From Thiolinea disciformis DSM 14473 (GTDB lineage Bacteria; Pseudomonadota; Gammaproteobacteria; Thiotrichales; Thiotrichaceae): DNA of 64,000 nt. Position 1 is the stretch's first letter. Every line of letters begins with the position of its first letter. Below are positions 48,062 through 59,087 of this stretch, one piece after another. The notes beneath the pieces are model-generated. The model saw nothing but the letters and a program-made list of their open reading frames with translations. It was not told the origin of the DNA and ran no database searches. The DNA is taken from the NCBI RefSeq assembly GCF_000371925.1, contig NZ_AQVE01000009.1:62001-126000 (forward strand), written 5' to 3'. The translations under genes were made by a program, and so were the position numbers.

Positions 48062-48916
48062 ATGTCTAAAATTTTAACTCATCTTGGTGATATGCCAATT
48101 GCCGATTTCTTACGTGATTATTGGCAGCAAAAACCGCTCTTTATTCGTCAAGCTTTTCCGAACTTGCAACTACCTATAGATGCCACTGAATTCGCCGGTC
48201 TAGCCTACGATACCGATACAGCACGCTTGGTGATTGAAAAAGGGGGAAAAACTCCTTGGGAAGTGCGCCACGGCCCATTGCGGAAAAAAGACTTTAAATT
48301 ACCTGAAACGCATTGGACTTTGCTAATTAATGATATGGAACAGTTGATGCCTGAATTGAGCGAACTGATTGAGCCATTTCGTTTTATTCCCGACTGGCGC
48401 ATCGATGATTTAATGATTAGTTATGCGGTCGAGGGTGGCTCGGTTGGTCCTCACATTGACGCTTATGATGTATTTCTGTTACAGGCGCAAGGCAAAAGAC
48501 GCTGGCAAATCAGTACACACAGTTGTGGTGAAGATAACTTCCTTCCCAATGTGGACTTACGCATTATGCGTGAATTTATACCAGAGCAAGAGTGGATTGT
48601 GGAGCCGGGCGACTTACTCTATCTACCACCAAACGTGCCTCATTATGGTGTAGCGCTGAATGAGTGCATGACTTGTTCGATTGGCTTTCGCGCACCTAGT
48701 CGAGCTGATTTGCTAGAAGATTTATTAGGGGAATTAATCGATAGACCTGAGATGCAGCAACGTTTTAGCGATGCGGGACGCCAAACGCAAGCAGATCCCA
48801 GTATTATTTCAGAGCAAGACTTAGAGAAACTTACCGATTTTATCCTGAATGCCTTACCAGATCGTAAAACTATTAAGCACTGGCTGCAAAATCATCTTAG
48901 TAACACAGAAGATTAG
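48062..48916 (+). CDS. roxA: Cupin-type 50S ribosomal protein L16 3-hydroxylase (RoxA/YcfD-like)
   Basis: 284 residues from ATG 48062; the 24-base upstream extension starts with TTG and has no support. A Fe(II)/2-oxoglutarate oxygenase of the JmjC-like cupin class. The metal ligands are HID in SVGPHIDAYDVFLLQAQGKRRW and the distal His of NVPHYGVALNE. FLRDYWQQKPLFIRQAFP at the start and the late SIGFRAPSRADLL fit YcfD/RoxA, which hydroxylates Arg81 of ribosomal protein L16. Specific target inferred by family. Confidence 0.9.
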   Translation: MSKILTHLGDMPIADFLRDYWQQKPLFIRQAFPNLQLPIDATEFAGLAYDTDTARLVIEKGGKTPWEVRHGPLRKKDFKLPETHWTLLINDMEQLMPELSELIEPFRFIPDWRIDDLMISYAVEGGSVGPHIDAYDVFLLQAQGKRRWQISTHSCGEDNFLPNVDLRIMREFIPEQEWIVEPGDLLYLPPNVPHYGVALNECMTCSIGFRAPSRADLLEDLLGELIDRPEMQQRFSDAGRQTQADPSIISEQDLEKLTDFILNALPDRKTIKHWLQNHLSNTED

Positions 48917-48925
48917 TCCAAAAAT

Positions 48926-48947
48926 AAGGCTCACCGAAGTGAGCCTA
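48926..48947. terminator. Small terminator-like hairpin between roxA and the Ser-rich gene
   Basis: AGGCTCAC-CGAA-GTGAGCCT (48927-48946) with A-rich sequence on both sides, giving U-runs on either strand; serves the convergent genes. Confidence 0.7.
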
Positions 48948-48988
48948 AAACTTTGGAATGAGTACGAAACGAAAACTGAAACTAGGCC

Positions 48989-49483
48989 TTAGCCACGTGC
49001 ATGAGAAAACTTATTAAACCAAGCATAGCTATCCACCATAAAGGTCTGATGCTGCTGGCGGAAGTGACGCCCCGCCCGACGGCTTAATGAATGGGCTACA
49101 GACGCACTGTCGCACTCTTGAGAGAATGTGGTATGACTTTTTACTTCACACCCCTGCATAGAGTGCCAATGACTAAACATAGCATTATATGAGGTTGCTG
49201 CATGTGTGGTCTCTGCACTGGCGACGGCACTAGGAGCACTGCTTGAAACAGTCATCACTTGCGCATCTGCTCTAATACTATTTACCAAACCACCTGCCAT
49301 ATGAGCTAAACCTTCTTGAGTTTGAGCACGGCTGATATTAGAAAAACTAGAACTATAAGGGGCTGCATCAGAGAAACGTGTTGTTGGAGCCACTAAAGCA
49401 TTCGAGGAGTTACTAACAAAACTACTAGAGCGTGGTGCAGCATGGGTACTAACACTGTTGGAAAATGAGGCAGACATTATCAT
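48989..49483 (-). CDS. Ser/Ala-rich orphan protein
   Basis: 164 residues; ATG 49483 has an AGGGA site, and a second in-frame ATG is at 49477. No signal peptide. The first ~110 residues are rich in Ser, Ala, Asn and Thr with few charged residues; the last 50 contain two Cys (QGCEVKS, SQECDSAS) and a basic SLSRRAGRHFRQQHQ segment. The whole is predicted disordered then helical. No family recognised. It is preceded by 470 bp of non-coding DNA with a GC-rich structured island (49738-49821). Confidence 0.6.
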   Translation of the reverse strand: MIMSASFSNSVSTHAAPRSSSFVSNSSNALVAPTTRFSDAAPYSSSFSNISRAQTQEGLAHMAGGLVNSIRADAQVMTVSSSAPSAVASAETTHAATSYNAMFSHWHSMQGCEVKSHTTFSQECDSASVAHSLSRRAGRHFRQQHQTFMVDSYAWFNKFSHARG

Positions 49484-49737
49484 TGATTCCCTTGTTTTAG
49501 TTATTACTGGTTTGGTTTAGTGCTTGTCTTGATGTAATTAATATTATTTTTTTATATATTCATAATCATTTGTTATGAGGATGAGTTGCAGTTATCGACC
49601 GACCAATTGCAAAATTGTTCATTAAGCGTACAGGATGAATGCTTCAAACAGTAGTATGAAAGTCGGAAATGTTGGTGGGTTTGATAAACTAGGGAAATAG
49701 CCTGAAATAAATGAAGACTACATTTAAGAATATAGTA

Positions 49738-49821
49738 GACAGCGCAAGCACGTCCCCCACTGAGCGTGGCTCAGTGGGATTTGTGCCCGACCTCGGGAAT
49801 CCTCTCCTCCTAACGCTTGTC
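49738..49821. ncRNA. Candidate structured RNA element (strand undecided)
   Basis: A GC-rich patch within AT-rich DNA with a consistent multi-stem plan. The outer stem GACAGCG (49738-49744) pairs with CGC-T-TGTC (49814-49821, one bulge). Inside, GCAC/GTGC (49748-49751 and 49783-49786) encloses, across a 4x4 internal loop, a 10-bp stem CCCACTGAGC-GTG-GCTCAGTGGG (49756-49778); next is a small CCG-ACCT-CGG type hairpin near 49787-49796, then a pyrimidine (or, on minus, AGGAGGAGAGGA purine) stretch. On the minus strand it lies ~255 bases before the Ser-rich gene, so it may be its leader; on the plus strand it would be a free-standing RNA. No known Rfam family recognised by eye. Confidence 0.4.
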
Positions 49822-49904
49822 ATCCTACAACAAAGTTTGGCGTTAAAAAAGGGTTAATTTTTCTTATCACAAAAAGGTTCACGGGTTTTGCAAAAAATTA
49901 CAAA

Positions 49905-49930
49905 AAAAAGGGCGACTACTCGCCCTTTTT
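49905..49930 (-). terminator. Terminator of the tkt-fba cluster
   Basis: AAAAAGGGCGA, loop CTAC, TCGCCCTTTTT; on the minus strand a U8 run follows. 24 bases after the fba stop. Confidence 0.92.
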
Positions 49931-49953
49931 CGCTGGATGTGTTAAGTGGAGAT

Positions 49954-51018
49954 TTAGGCAATACGGGGGGCTAATTCGCCCGATGCGTAACGCTTAAACA
50001 TGGTTTCTAAAGAAACGGGTTTAATCTTATCGGCCATCCCTGCACTACCAAAAGCCTCATAACGCGCTTTACAAATTTGCATCATGCCTTTGGTAGATTC
50101 TTTTAAAAATTTGCGCGGGTCAAAGTTAGAGCGATTCTCTTGCAAGTGCTTACGTATTGAGCCGGTGGAAGCCATACGCAAATCGGTATCAATATTGACT
50201 TTACGCACGCCGTGCTTGATACCCTCTACAATTTCCTCGACGGGCACCCCATAGGTTTGCCCCATATCGCCGCCATAATTATTAATAATGGCTAACCAAT
50301 CTTCAGGCACCGAGGAAGAACCGTGCATCACTAAATGCACGCTTGGAATACGTGCATGAATCTCTTTGACACGATCAATACGCAGTACATTGCCGGTTGG
50401 TTTTTGGGTAAATTTGTAAGCGCCATGGGATGTGCCAATGGCAATAGCCAACGCATCTACACCCGTTTTACGCACGAAATCAGCCGCCTCTTCCGGATCA
50501 GTTAATAGCATAGAGTGGTCTAATTGACCCTCTGCACCGTGTCCGTCTTCCTCACCCATCATGCCGGTTTCCAGCGAGCCTAAGCAGCCTAATTCTCCCT
50601 CAACCGACACACCGCAAGCATGAGCCAGCTCGACCACCTTACGCGTCACATCGACGTTATATTCATAGCTAGCAGGCGTTTTCGCATCCGCCATTAAAGA
50701 ACCGTCCATCATGACCGATGAAAAACCCGACTGTATAGAACGGAAGCATACGGCTGGCTCAGAGCCATGATCTTGGTGCATACAGACCGGAATATGGGGA
50801 TACATTTCAATCGCTGCCAAAATCAAATGGCGCAAGAACGGTTCACCTGCATAAGAACGCGCGCCAGCAGAGCCCTGCATAATCACGGGTGAGTTAGTTG
50901 CATCCGCCGCCTGCATAATGGCATGAACCTGCTCCATGTTATTCACATTGAATGCGGGCATCCCATAGCCATACTCAGCCGCATGGTCTAGTAATTGGCG
51001 CATAGAAATTAAAGCCAT
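49954..51018 (-). CDS. fba: Class II fructose-bisphosphate aldolase
   Basis: 354 residues, Zn-dependent, condensing or splitting fructose-1,6-bisphosphate (and sedoheptulose-1,7-bisphosphate in Calvin-type cycles). [12 protein letters not shown], the zinc His in [41 protein letters not shown] and [12 protein letters not shown] are present. The form with QDHGSE and the long C-terminus belongs to the Calvin-type subgroup (CbbA-like). Last of tkt-gap-pgk-pyk-fba. Confidence 0.96.
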   Translation of the reverse strand: MALISMRQLLDHAAEYGYGMPAFNVNNMEQVHAIMQAADATNSPVIMQGSAGARSYAGEPFLRHLILAAIEMYPHIPVCMHQDHGSEPAVCFRSIQSGFSSVMMDGSLMADAKTPASYEYNVDVTRKVVELAHACGVSVEGELGCLGSLETGMMGEEDGHGAEGQLDHSMLLTDPEEAADFVRKTGVDALAIAIGTSHGAYKFTQKPTGNVLRIDRVKEIHARIPSVHLVMHGSSSVPEDWLAIINNYGGDMGQTYGVPVEEIVEGIKHGVRKVNIDTDLRMASTGSIRKHLQENRSNFDPRKFLKESTKGMMQICKARYEAFGSAGMADKIKPVSLETMFKRYASGELAPRIA

Positions 51019-51064
51019 GTAACTTCTCCTTACTTAAACAATTTGAGACACAGGCACGGCTTTA

Positions 51065-52507
51065 TTAGCCATTATGATGTTCGCCCACCCGTAAAATTTT
51101 TAGCATATTCGTGCCACCTTGCCGCCCCATTAAATCACCCTTAGTGATAATGACTAAATCACCATCGGCTACAATTTTTTCATTTAGCATCAACTCCACC
51201 GCTTCACGATTAGCCACTTTAGGATCGGTAATCGGTTGTTTGACACAAACGGGATAAACACCGCGATAGAGGCTCACACGACGCGCTGTGTCTTCGCGTG
51301 AAGTCAGAGCATAAATCGGAATGCCTGAGCTAATCCGCGACATCCAGAGCGGCGTTGAACCAGACTCCGTCAAAGCTGCGATAGCACGCACGCCCAAATG
51401 ATTAGCGGTATACATAGTCGCCATAGCGATCGCTTCATCGACTCGCTCAAACTTCTCGGCGACACGATGCCTTGAAGTGCGTACCTCAATGGCTTGCTCC
51501 GCCTCCTCGCAGATGGCGGCCATGGTTTGCACGACTAGGGCAGGATGCTTACCCACCGCCGTTTCGCCGGATAACATGACAGCATCCGTACCATCGATCA
51601 CCGCATTCGCCACATCAAACACCTCGGCACGCGTGGGAATGGGATTATCGGTCATGGTTTCCATCATCTGTGTGGCAGTGATGACCGCTCGGTTTAACTC
51701 ACGTGCACGCTTGATCAAACTTTTTTGTACTAAGGGTAATTTCGCATCGCCAATCTCAACCCCCAAATCGCCGCGCGCCACCATGATGGCATCAGAGGCT
51801 AACAGGATTTCATCCATATCCGGTTGACGCACCGACTCAACACGCTCAATCTTGGCAACCAAAGCCGCTGTACCACCCGCTTCTATCAGCAAACGGCGCG
51901 CTTCGTGCATATCCGCCGCGCTACGTGGAAAAGATACCGCCAAAAAGTCGACCTTAATTGCAGCTGCAATTTGAATATCTTCAATGTCCTTATCAGTCAG
52001 TGCAGCCGCCGATAGGCCACCTCCTCGCCGATTTAAACCTTTATTATTCGATAACACACCGCCGTTGACAGAACGTGTATGGATTTCCGTGCCGTTAATT
52101 GACTCAACGACTAAGACAATACGCCCATCATCCAACCACAATTCATCACCAATAACGACATCATGCACCAACTCTTTATAGCCTAAACCGACACGCGTTT
52201 GATCCCCCGCATCCGCTGCTAAAGCTGCATCGAGAATAAATGTATCGCCGACATTGAGAGTAATTTTGCCATCGCGAAATTTAGCAATACGTAATTTAGG
52301 CCCTTGCAAATCACCCAAAATCCCTACAGTACGCCCTACTTTCTTAGCAGCATCCCGAATGAGTTGTGCGCGGCACTGATGCTCTTCTAAAGTGCCATGC
52401 GAGAAATTCAAACGCACCACATCTACACCGGCGCGCACAATAGCTTCGAGTGCTTCCGGTGTATTAGTGGCAGGACCTAAGGTGGCAACAATCTTAGTAC
52501 GTCTCAT
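51065..52507 (-). CDS. pyk: Pyruvate kinase
   Basis: 480 residues. [38 protein letters not shown], the [17 protein letters not shown] segment and [21 protein letters not shown] match the family; the C-terminal allosteric domain is complete. Overlaps pgk by 4 bases. Confidence 0.97.
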   Translation of the reverse strand: MRRTKIVATLGPATNTPEALEAIVRAGVDVVRLNFSHGTLEEHQCRAQLIRDAAKKVGRTVGILGDLQGPKLRIAKFRDGKITLNVGDTFILDAALAADAGDQTRVGLGYKELVHDVVIGDELWLDDGRIVLVVESINGTEIHTRSVNGGVLSNNKGLNRRGGGLSAAALTDKDIEDIQIAAAIKVDFLAVSFPRSAADMHEARRLLIEAGGTAALVAKIERVESVRQPDMDEILLASDAIMVARGDLGVEIGDAKLPLVQKSLIKRARELNRAVITATQMMETMTDNPIPTRAEVFDVANAVIDGTDAVMLSGETAVGKHPALVVQTMAAICEEAEQAIEVRTSRHRVAEKFERVDEAIAMATMYTANHLGVRAIAALTESGSTPLWMSRISSGIPIYALTSREDTARRVSLYRGVYPVCVKQPITDPKVANREAVELMLNEKIVADGDLVIITKGDLMGRQGGTNMLKILRVGEHHNG

Positions 52508-53685
52508 GCCTTAGCACGCTGCTCAAGCATCGCAACCGCCGGTAGTACTTTGCCTTCTAGGTATTCTAAAAACGCACCACCCGCAGTGGAGATATAAGAG
52601 ACCTGATCATAAATATCGTATTTCTGAATCGCAGCAATGGTGTCACCACCACCTGCTAAAGAAAAACCTTTGCCATTGCCAATGGCCATTGAAATGGCTT
52701 TAGTGCCAGCACCAAATTGATCAAATTCGAATACACCCACAGGGCCATTCCAAATAATGGTACCGGATTTGTTGATAATCTCCGCCAGCACTTGGGATGA
52801 ATCAGGGCCGATGTCAAAAATCATGTCATCGTCGGCTACTTCGCTCACGGGCTTTAATATTGCGGCTTCATTCGCATCAAATTTCTTACCCACGACCACA
52901 TCGCTTGGTAAAGGAATACTTGCACCACGCGCATTCATTTTGTCCATTAAAGCTTTCGCTGTTGGCACTAAATCATCTTCACACAGTGACTTACCGACAT
53001 TATAACCAGCCGCTTTTAAGAAAGTATTTGCAATCCCACCCCCGACGACTAACTGATCCACTTTATCGGCCAGTGATTCGAGCACAGTTAATTTAGTAGA
53101 GACTTTTGAGCCACCCACAATTGCCACCATCGGACGTGCTGGATTCGCTAAAGCCTTAGCTAAAGCATCCAATTCTTCAGTTAATAAAATCCCTGCGGCT
53201 GCAATAGGCGCTTGCAAACCAACACCATGCGTAGAGGCTTCGGCGCGATGCGCTGTACCAAAAGCATCCATCACAAATACATCGCATAACGCCGCATATT
53301 GCTTGGCAAGATCTTCTTTATCTTTTTTCTCGCCTTTGTTAAAGCGCACATTCTCAAATAACACGACATCACCATCATTCAACTGTGGTGCTGTTGCTAG
53401 GTAATCTTTTACCAAGGGTACATTACGCCCTAATTTAGCAGATAAATCCGCCGCCACAGGTGCTAAGGAATCGGCCTCACTAGGCTCGCCTTCCGTTGGG
53501 CGACCTAAATGCGACATCACCATCACTTTCGCGCCCGCTGCCATGGCTTTTTGAATGCTTGGTAAAGAAGCCGTGATACGTGCATCGGAGCTTACTTTGC
53601 CGTCCTTGACTGGCACATTTAGATCCGCACGAATTAATACGCGCTTTCCCTTCAAATCAAGATCGGTCATTTTAATGAAAGCCAT
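52504..53685 (-). CDS. pgk: Phosphoglycerate kinase
   Basis: 393 residues. [30 protein letters not shown], the [16 protein letters not shown] hinge and the terminal [12 protein letters not shown] loop are conserved. Coupled to pyk; separated from gap by a 128-bp gap with a stable hairpin. Confidence 0.98.
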   Translation of the reverse strand: MAFIKMTDLDLKGKRVLIRADLNVPVKDGKVSSDARITASLPSIQKAMAAGAKVMVMSHLGRPTEGEPSEADSLAPVAADLSAKLGRNVPLVKDYLATAPQLNDGDVVLFENVRFNKGEKKDKEDLAKQYAALCDVFVMDAFGTAHRAEASTHGVGLQAPIAAAGILLTEELDALAKALANPARPMVAIVGGSKVSTKLTVLESLADKVDQLVVGGGIANTFLKAAGYNVGKSLCEDDLVPTAKALMDKMNARGASIPLPSDVVVGKKFDANEAAILKPVSEVADDDMIFDIGPDSSQVLAEIINKSGTIIWNGPVGVFEFDQFGAGTKAISMAIGNGKGFSLAGGGDTIAAIQKYDIYDQVSYISTAGGAFLEYLEGKVLPAVAMLEQRAKA

Positions 53686-53763
53686 GCCAAAACTCCTCGT
53701 TAGCTAAATCAGTTAAGTAAACCCAAGGGCTTAATTAACGAATTTGAATCTCACTCCAGTGCT

Positions 53764-53787
53764 CCCCTTGTCAGGAGCGACAAGGGG
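53764..53787. repeat. Intercistronic hairpin between gap and pgk
   Basis: CCCCTTGTC (53764-53772), 6-base loop AGGAGC, GACAAGGGG (53779-53787). No U-tract on the minus strand, so a processing or stability hairpin is likelier than a terminator. Confidence 0.55.
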
Positions 53788-53813
53788 AACTTGCAAGAAC
53801 CGTGAAGAACTAC

Positions 53814-54830
<1,017 letters not shown>

Positions 54831-54901
54831 TTATTAAACTTGCAAAAACTTAATACAGCGCCACTCATTGAGAAATGACGCTGAATACTGTGGTGCAACT
54901 A

Positions 54902-56905
54902 TTAGAGCACGCTCTTAACAGCCGCGACGACATTATCCACAGTAAAGCCAAAATGTTTAAATAATACATTGGCTGGCGCGGATTCGCCGAAGGTATCCAT
55001 CCCGACCACTTTGCCTTTCAAGCCTACAAACTGATACCAACCTGCGGTTACGCCTGCTTCTACCGCAACCCGTGCTGTCACCGTAGCCGGTAAAACCGCT
55101 TCGCGATAAGCTGCATCTTGCGCCAAGAACACATCCACCGCTGGCATAGAAACAATGCGAATTTTCTTATCGCTTAATTGCTTTGCTGCATCCATCGCCA
55201 AGGCAATTTCTGAGCCAGTCGCAATAATGATGGCGTCGGGCGTGCCTTCACAATCCTTCAGCACATAACCACCTTTAGCGATATTGGCTAATTGCTCAGT
55301 GCTACGGGGTTGATGCGGTAAATTTTGGCGCGTCAGAATTAAGCTGCTTGGGCCATCTTTTTTCTCGATAGCGGCTTTCCAAGCTACGGCGGTTTCCACC
55401 CCATCACACGGACGCCATACACTCATACGCGGAATCATGCGTAAGGTAGCCGTCTGCTCAACCCCTTGATGGGTCGGGCCATCTTCACCTAGTCCAATCG
55501 AGTCGTGCGTATACACAAAAATGCTACGAATCTTCATTAATGCCGCCATACGCAGTGCATTACGCGCATACTCGGAGAACATTAAGAAAGTGGCACCATA
55601 GGGAATAAAGCCGCCATGCAATGCGACCCCATTCATGACCGCGCTCATACCAAATTCACGCACCCCATAAGAAAGATAGTTTCCGCTGAAATCCTGATCC
55701 GTGCCATGATTTGAGTTAATGTATTTGCTGCAATTATTGAAAGTATTATTCGACGGCGTTAAATCAGCGGAACCGCCTAAAAACTCAGGTAATAAGGGGG
55801 CAAAACCATTTAAGGCATTACGTGAAGCCACACGTGTAGCAGGGGATTCAGCTTTCGCATTAATAGCCGCCACTGCTTTCTCAGCTTCTTCTTTCCAGTT
55901 CGCTGGCAACTCACCTTTCACACGACGTTCAAACTCTGCAGCTTCTGTCGGATAAGCAGCACGATACGCTTCAAATTGCTTATTCCAAGCTGCTTCAGCC
56001 GCTGCACCTTTTTCTTTGGCATCCCAAGCTGCATAAATGTCGGCTGGAATCACAAAAGGCTCATAAGGCCAATTAGCCGCTTTACGCGCTGCGGCAATTT
56101 CCTCAGCACCTAGGGGCGCGCCATGCACATCATGACCACCTTCTTTATTGGGTGCTCCCTTACCAATAATGGTTTTGCAGCAAATTAAGGTCGGTTTTTC
56201 ACGTTCCATACGTGCATCCGCAATTGCTACACGTACAGAATCGGAATCATGACCATCCACATCCCGAATCACATGCCAACCATAAGCTTCAAAACGCTTG
56301 GCTGTATCATCCGCAAACCAACCTACCACATCACCATCAATCGAAATGCCATTATCATCATACAAGCAGATTAATTTGCCCAGCTTCAAAGTGCCCGCTA
56401 AGGAGCAAACCTCATGCGAAATACCTTCCATTAAGCAGCCATCGCCGAGGAATACATACGTGTAATGATCAACGATTTTGTGGCTATCTTTGTTGAACTG
56501 CTCCGCTAAGACTTTTTCCGCTAACGCCATGCCCACGGCATTGGCAATACCCTGCCCTAGAGGGCCAGTAGTGGTTTCAATGCCTGGGGTATAACCATAC
56601 TCAGGATGGCCGGGTGTTTTGGAGTGTAATTGACGGAAATTTTTTAACTCGCTAATCGGCAAATCATAGCCCGTCAAATGCAACACTGAATAAGGTAGCA
56701 TGGAGCCATGACCATTAGACATAACGAAGCGGTCACGATTCGCCCATTGTGGATTTTGGGGATTGTGTGACATGAAATCATTGAAGAGCACTTCAGCAAT
56801 ATCGGCCATACCCATCGGTGCACCCGGATGACCAGAATTGGCTTGTTGTACTGCATCCATTGCCAAGAAGCGAATGGCATTAGCTAACTCGTGGCGAGTT
56901 GTCAT
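54902..56905 (-). CDS. tkt: Transketolase
   Basis: 667 residues, thiamine diphosphate enzyme of pentose-phosphate and Calvin pathways. [39 protein letters not shown], the ThDP motif [25 protein letters not shown] (read in parts), and the His-bearing [19 protein letters not shown] are intact. Ribosome site CAGGAG. First gene of the tkt-gap-pgk-pyk-fba cluster. Confidence 0.98.
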   Translation of the reverse strand: MTTRHELANAIRFLAMDAVQQANSGHPGAPMGMADIAEVLFNDFMSHNPQNPQWANRDRFVMSNGHGSMLPYSVLHLTGYDLPISELKNFRQLHSKTPGHPEYGYTPGIETTTGPLGQGIANAVGMALAEKVLAEQFNKDSHKIVDHYTYVFLGDGCLMEGISHEVCSLAGTLKLGKLICLYDDNGISIDGDVVGWFADDTAKRFEAYGWHVIRDVDGHDSDSVRVAIADARMEREKPTLICCKTIIGKGAPNKEGGHDVHGAPLGAEEIAAARKAANWPYEPFVIPADIYAAWDAKEKGAAAEAAWNKQFEAYRAAYPTEAAEFERRVKGELPANWKEEAEKAVAAINAKAESPATRVASRNALNGFAPLLPEFLGGSADLTPSNNTFNNCSKYINSNHGTDQDFSGNYLSYGVREFGMSAVMNGVALHGGFIPYGATFLMFSEYARNALRMAALMKIRSIFVYTHDSIGLGEDGPTHQGVEQTATLRMIPRMSVWRPCDGVETAVAWKAAIEKKDGPSSLILTRQNLPHQPRSTEQLANIAKGGYVLKDCEGTPDAIIIATGSEIALAMDAAKQLSDKKIRIVSMPAVDVFLAQDAAYREAVLPATVTARVAVEAGVTAGWYQFVGLKGKVVGMDTFGESAPANVLFKHFGFTVDNVVAAVKSVL

Positions 56906-56994
56906 GAACTGATTCTCCTGTATTTGCGCAAAAGGATTCTATCCTCACCGAAACGGAAGCTCGTCCATCCACGAGTTAAGGTCACGGCTAATGA

Positions 56995-57036
56995 AAGATT
57001 CCGATACTGACTAATTCAAACCAGCATCGGAATCTT
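56995..57036. repeat. 11-bp perfect inverted repeat upstream of tkt
   Basis: AAGATTCCGAT (56995-57005) and ATCGGAATCTT (57026-57036), 20-base spacer. It sits about 90-130 bases from the tkt start, a normal distance for an activator or repressor site. No known box (for example CbbR T-N11-A) is obvious. Confidence 0.5.
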
Positions 57037-57144
57037 CCATATTCCTCCCAGCGCCGAATTGCCCACTATGCTTCACTTATACATTGTCACCAAGTTAAGC
57101 ATTAGCAACAATCGCCCTGCATAGATAGGTTTTCTAACAACACA

Positions 57145-57219
57145 CCTCCTTTCTGGAGGGGTATTATGCCGAAAAATGCTAGTTTCACCCAAAGTTTCCT
57201 AAGTGCATTTGCGTTATAA
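57145..57219 (+). promoter_or_regulatory. Hairpin-masked ribosome site and 17-codon leader ORF before the PhyH-like gene
   Basis: CCTCC (57145-57149) pairs with GGAGG (57155-57159) through the loop TTTCT. GGAGG is also a strong ribosome site, 6 bases before an ATG at 57166, which opens a 17-residue frame (MPKNASFTQSFLSAFAL) ending at 57219, 35 bases before the next gene. The left arm with its neighbours (CACCTCCTTTCT less one base) resembles the 16S rRNA 3' end. Translation of the peptide may be switched by this stem. No known leader peptide recognised. Confidence 0.35.
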
Positions 57220-57254
57220 TCACCACACCATTTTTAAGCATAGCACCTTTAACG

Positions 57255-58250
57255 ATGAAAGCCCTGCTCTACACACCGATTTGGTTTTTGCAATTATTCA
57301 CCACGGCAAAATCTTTTAGAGATAATCCGATCCTAGGTAATGCCACCTTGAATCGTTGGGGGTTACATCTAACGCGTCTAAAAGTCGCTCATGCCATTAT
57401 GCGCTTACGGCGTCGCTTATTAAGCTCAGGTATTAGTGCGGAAGATTGGCAAAGTTTTGAAACGCAGGGCTATATTTTAAAAGAGAATTTTTTGCCAGCA
57501 GAGCACTTTATAGCTTTAGAGGCCGAAATTCGTGCATACCGTGGCGAAGTGCGTGAGTGCCAACAAGGTGATACTCAAAACCATCATACTTTGCTTGAAC
57601 CGGCCACCTTGCAGCAATTACCGCAAACCATGGCGCTGTTCAAAATCGATTATTTCAAACGTTTAATGCGCTATACCGGTGGGCATTTGCGCCAACCGTT
57701 TTTGTATATCGAGCAAGTACGCAATGGCGTAGCAGCAGGCGGTAAAGACCCACAGAAAAACCTGCATAGCGACACTTTTCACCCTACTATGAAATTTTGG
57801 TTTTTCTTGGATGATGTACCGCTCGAAAAAGGGCCTTTTAACTATGTGCCGAGTTCGAATCAACTCACCCCTGAACGCTTAGCATGGGAGCATAAAACCA
57901 GCCAATATGCTTGTAAGCACGCAGATTCTTACGCCGCACGCGGCTCATTTCGCTTTGAAACCAATGATTTAGCACAGCTAAAATTACCCGCGCCCAAAAC
58001 CTTTGTAGTGAAGAAAAATAGCTTATTAATGGCCGATACTTTTGGTATTCATGCACGCGGACAAGCTGAAGCGGGTAGTACACGCTTAGCGATTTGGGGC
58101 ATGAGCCGCACCAACCCTTTCAATCTTTTCCCCGGTACAGGCTTCGCCTTTGTGGATGCTGCACAATATAAAATAGTAAAAGCCTTGCGTGATTGGGAGG
58201 ATTACAAAGCGGCAAAGCATGGCAGAAAATCCGCTTGGCACAAAATTTAG
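57255..58250 (+). CDS. Phytanoyl-CoA dioxygenase (PhyH) family oxygenase
   Basis: 331 residues. A Fe(II)/2-oxoglutarate oxygenase fold: the metal ligands are His-x-Asp in KNLHSDTFHPTMKFWFFLDDV and a distal His in DTFGIHARGQAEAGSTR, with an Arg of the 2-oxoglutarate site just beyond. The N-terminal part has a short hydrophobic start (YTPIWFLQLFTTAKSF) and a basic stretch before the core. Substrate is unknown; such proteins hydroxylate small molecules or lipids. It is divergent from tkt and convergent with truA (4-base overlap). Confidence 0.85.
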   Translation: MKALLYTPIWFLQLFTTAKSFRDNPILGNATLNRWGLHLTRLKVAHAIMRLRRRLLSSGISAEDWQSFETQGYILKENFLPAEHFIALEAEIRAYRGEVRECQQGDTQNHHTLLEPATLQQLPQTMALFKIDYFKRLMRYTGGHLRQPFLYIEQVRNGVAAGGKDPQKNLHSDTFHPTMKFWFFLDDVPLEKGPFNYVPSSNQLTPERLAWEHKTSQYACKHADSYAARGSFRFETNDLAQLKLPAPKTFVVKKNSLLMADTFGIHARGQAEAGSTRLAIWGMSRTNPFNLFPGTGFAFVDAAQYKIVKALRDWEDYKAAKHGRKSAWHKI

Positions 58251-59032
58251 CCTAACACAAACTGGGGCAACTGATATTGCGTGGGCAAGCCAAACCGAGC
58301 GGGATATTCCACATATACAAAATATAAACCACCGGCAGCGGCTGTCATGCCGGCTTTAGTCCGATCGCGTTGCGCAAGCAATTCCGCCATCCATTCAATC
58401 GGCCGTTCACCTATTCCAACTTCCAATAATGAACCTACGATATTGCGCACCATATGTTGCAAAAACGCATTAGCGACAATATCGACATACACAAACTCGC
58501 CCTCACGGGTCACACTAACTTCATGAATCTGGCGAATAGCATGAGCTGACTGACACCCCGAAGCGCGGAAACTAGAAAAATCCTGTTCCCCCACCAAAGC
58601 TTGTGCAGCAGCGTGCATGGCTTGTTCATCAAGGTGGTGGTATTGCCAAGCGACACGTTGCTTGAGTAAGGCAGGACGCGCTAAACGATTTTGAATCACA
58701 TAACGATAACGTCGCGATAGCGCCGAGAAACGGGCGTGGAAATCATCTGCCACCGGTTGAATCCAACGTAAGGAAACCCCTTCTCGCATTTTCACATTCG
58801 TACCAAATTGCCAGCCACGCATTGGACGGTGCGCATGAGTTTCAAAGTGAATAATTTGACCGGTAGCGTGAACACCACTATCGGTACGCCCTGCACAAAT
58901 AACTTGAATCGCTTCATTCGCTACTTCAGACAGCGCCGCTTCCACCACCGCTTGAACCGAAACAGCATGACTTAAACGCTGCCAGCCTGAAAACGCCGAA
59001 CCATCATATTCCACACATGCTGCAAGTTTCAT
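58247..59032 (-). CDS. truA: tRNA pseudouridine synthase A
   Basis: 261 residues, making pseudouridine at positions 38-40 of tRNAs. Catalytic Asp in VICAGRTDSGVHATGQII, plus YDGSAFSGWQRL near the start, DFHARFSALSRRYRYVI and FLQHMVRNIVGSLLEVG. Follows fimV, as in Pseudomonas. Confidence 0.97.
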   Translation of the reverse strand: MKLAACVEYDGSAFSGWQRLSHAVSVQAVVEAALSEVANEAIQVICAGRTDSGVHATGQIIHFETHAHRPMRGWQFGTNVKMREGVSLRWIQPVADDFHARFSALSRRYRYVIQNRLARPALLKQRVAWQYHHLDEQAMHAAAQALVGEQDFSSFRASGCQSAHAIRQIHEVSVTREGEFVYVDIVANAFLQHMVRNIVGSLLEVGIGERPIEWMAELLAQRDRTKAGMTAAAGGLYFVYVEYPARFGLPTQYQLPQFVLG

Positions 59033-59042
59033 AGCAATAAAA

Positions 59043-59065
59043 AAAGGCCGAACAAGTCGGCCTTT
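59043..59065 (-). terminator. Terminator between fimV and truA
   Basis: AAAGGCCGA (59043-59051), 5-base loop, TCGGCCTTT (59057-59065); on the minus strand U7 follows. Ends fimV transcription 23 bases after its stop, so truA may depend on readthrough or its own promoter. Confidence 0.88.
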
Positions 59066-59087
59066 ATATCCTTAAAGTGCTTAGGTC

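Larger units (their letters stand above)
49484..49953. other. 470-bp intergenic region between the Ser-rich gene and fba
   Basis: Mostly AT-rich; contains the fba terminator at the right end and a compact GC-rich island that folds well at 49738-49821. No convincing reading frame on either strand. A TATAGT -10-like site lies at 49731-49736. Confidence 0.6.
56906..57254. other. Intergenic region between divergent tkt and the PhyH-like gene
   Basis: 349 bases holding the promoters of both genes by inference. Contains a perfect 11-bp inverted repeat (56995-57036) and, on the plus side, a hairpin with a strong ribosome site and a 17-codon reading frame (57145-57219). Confidence 0.6.
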
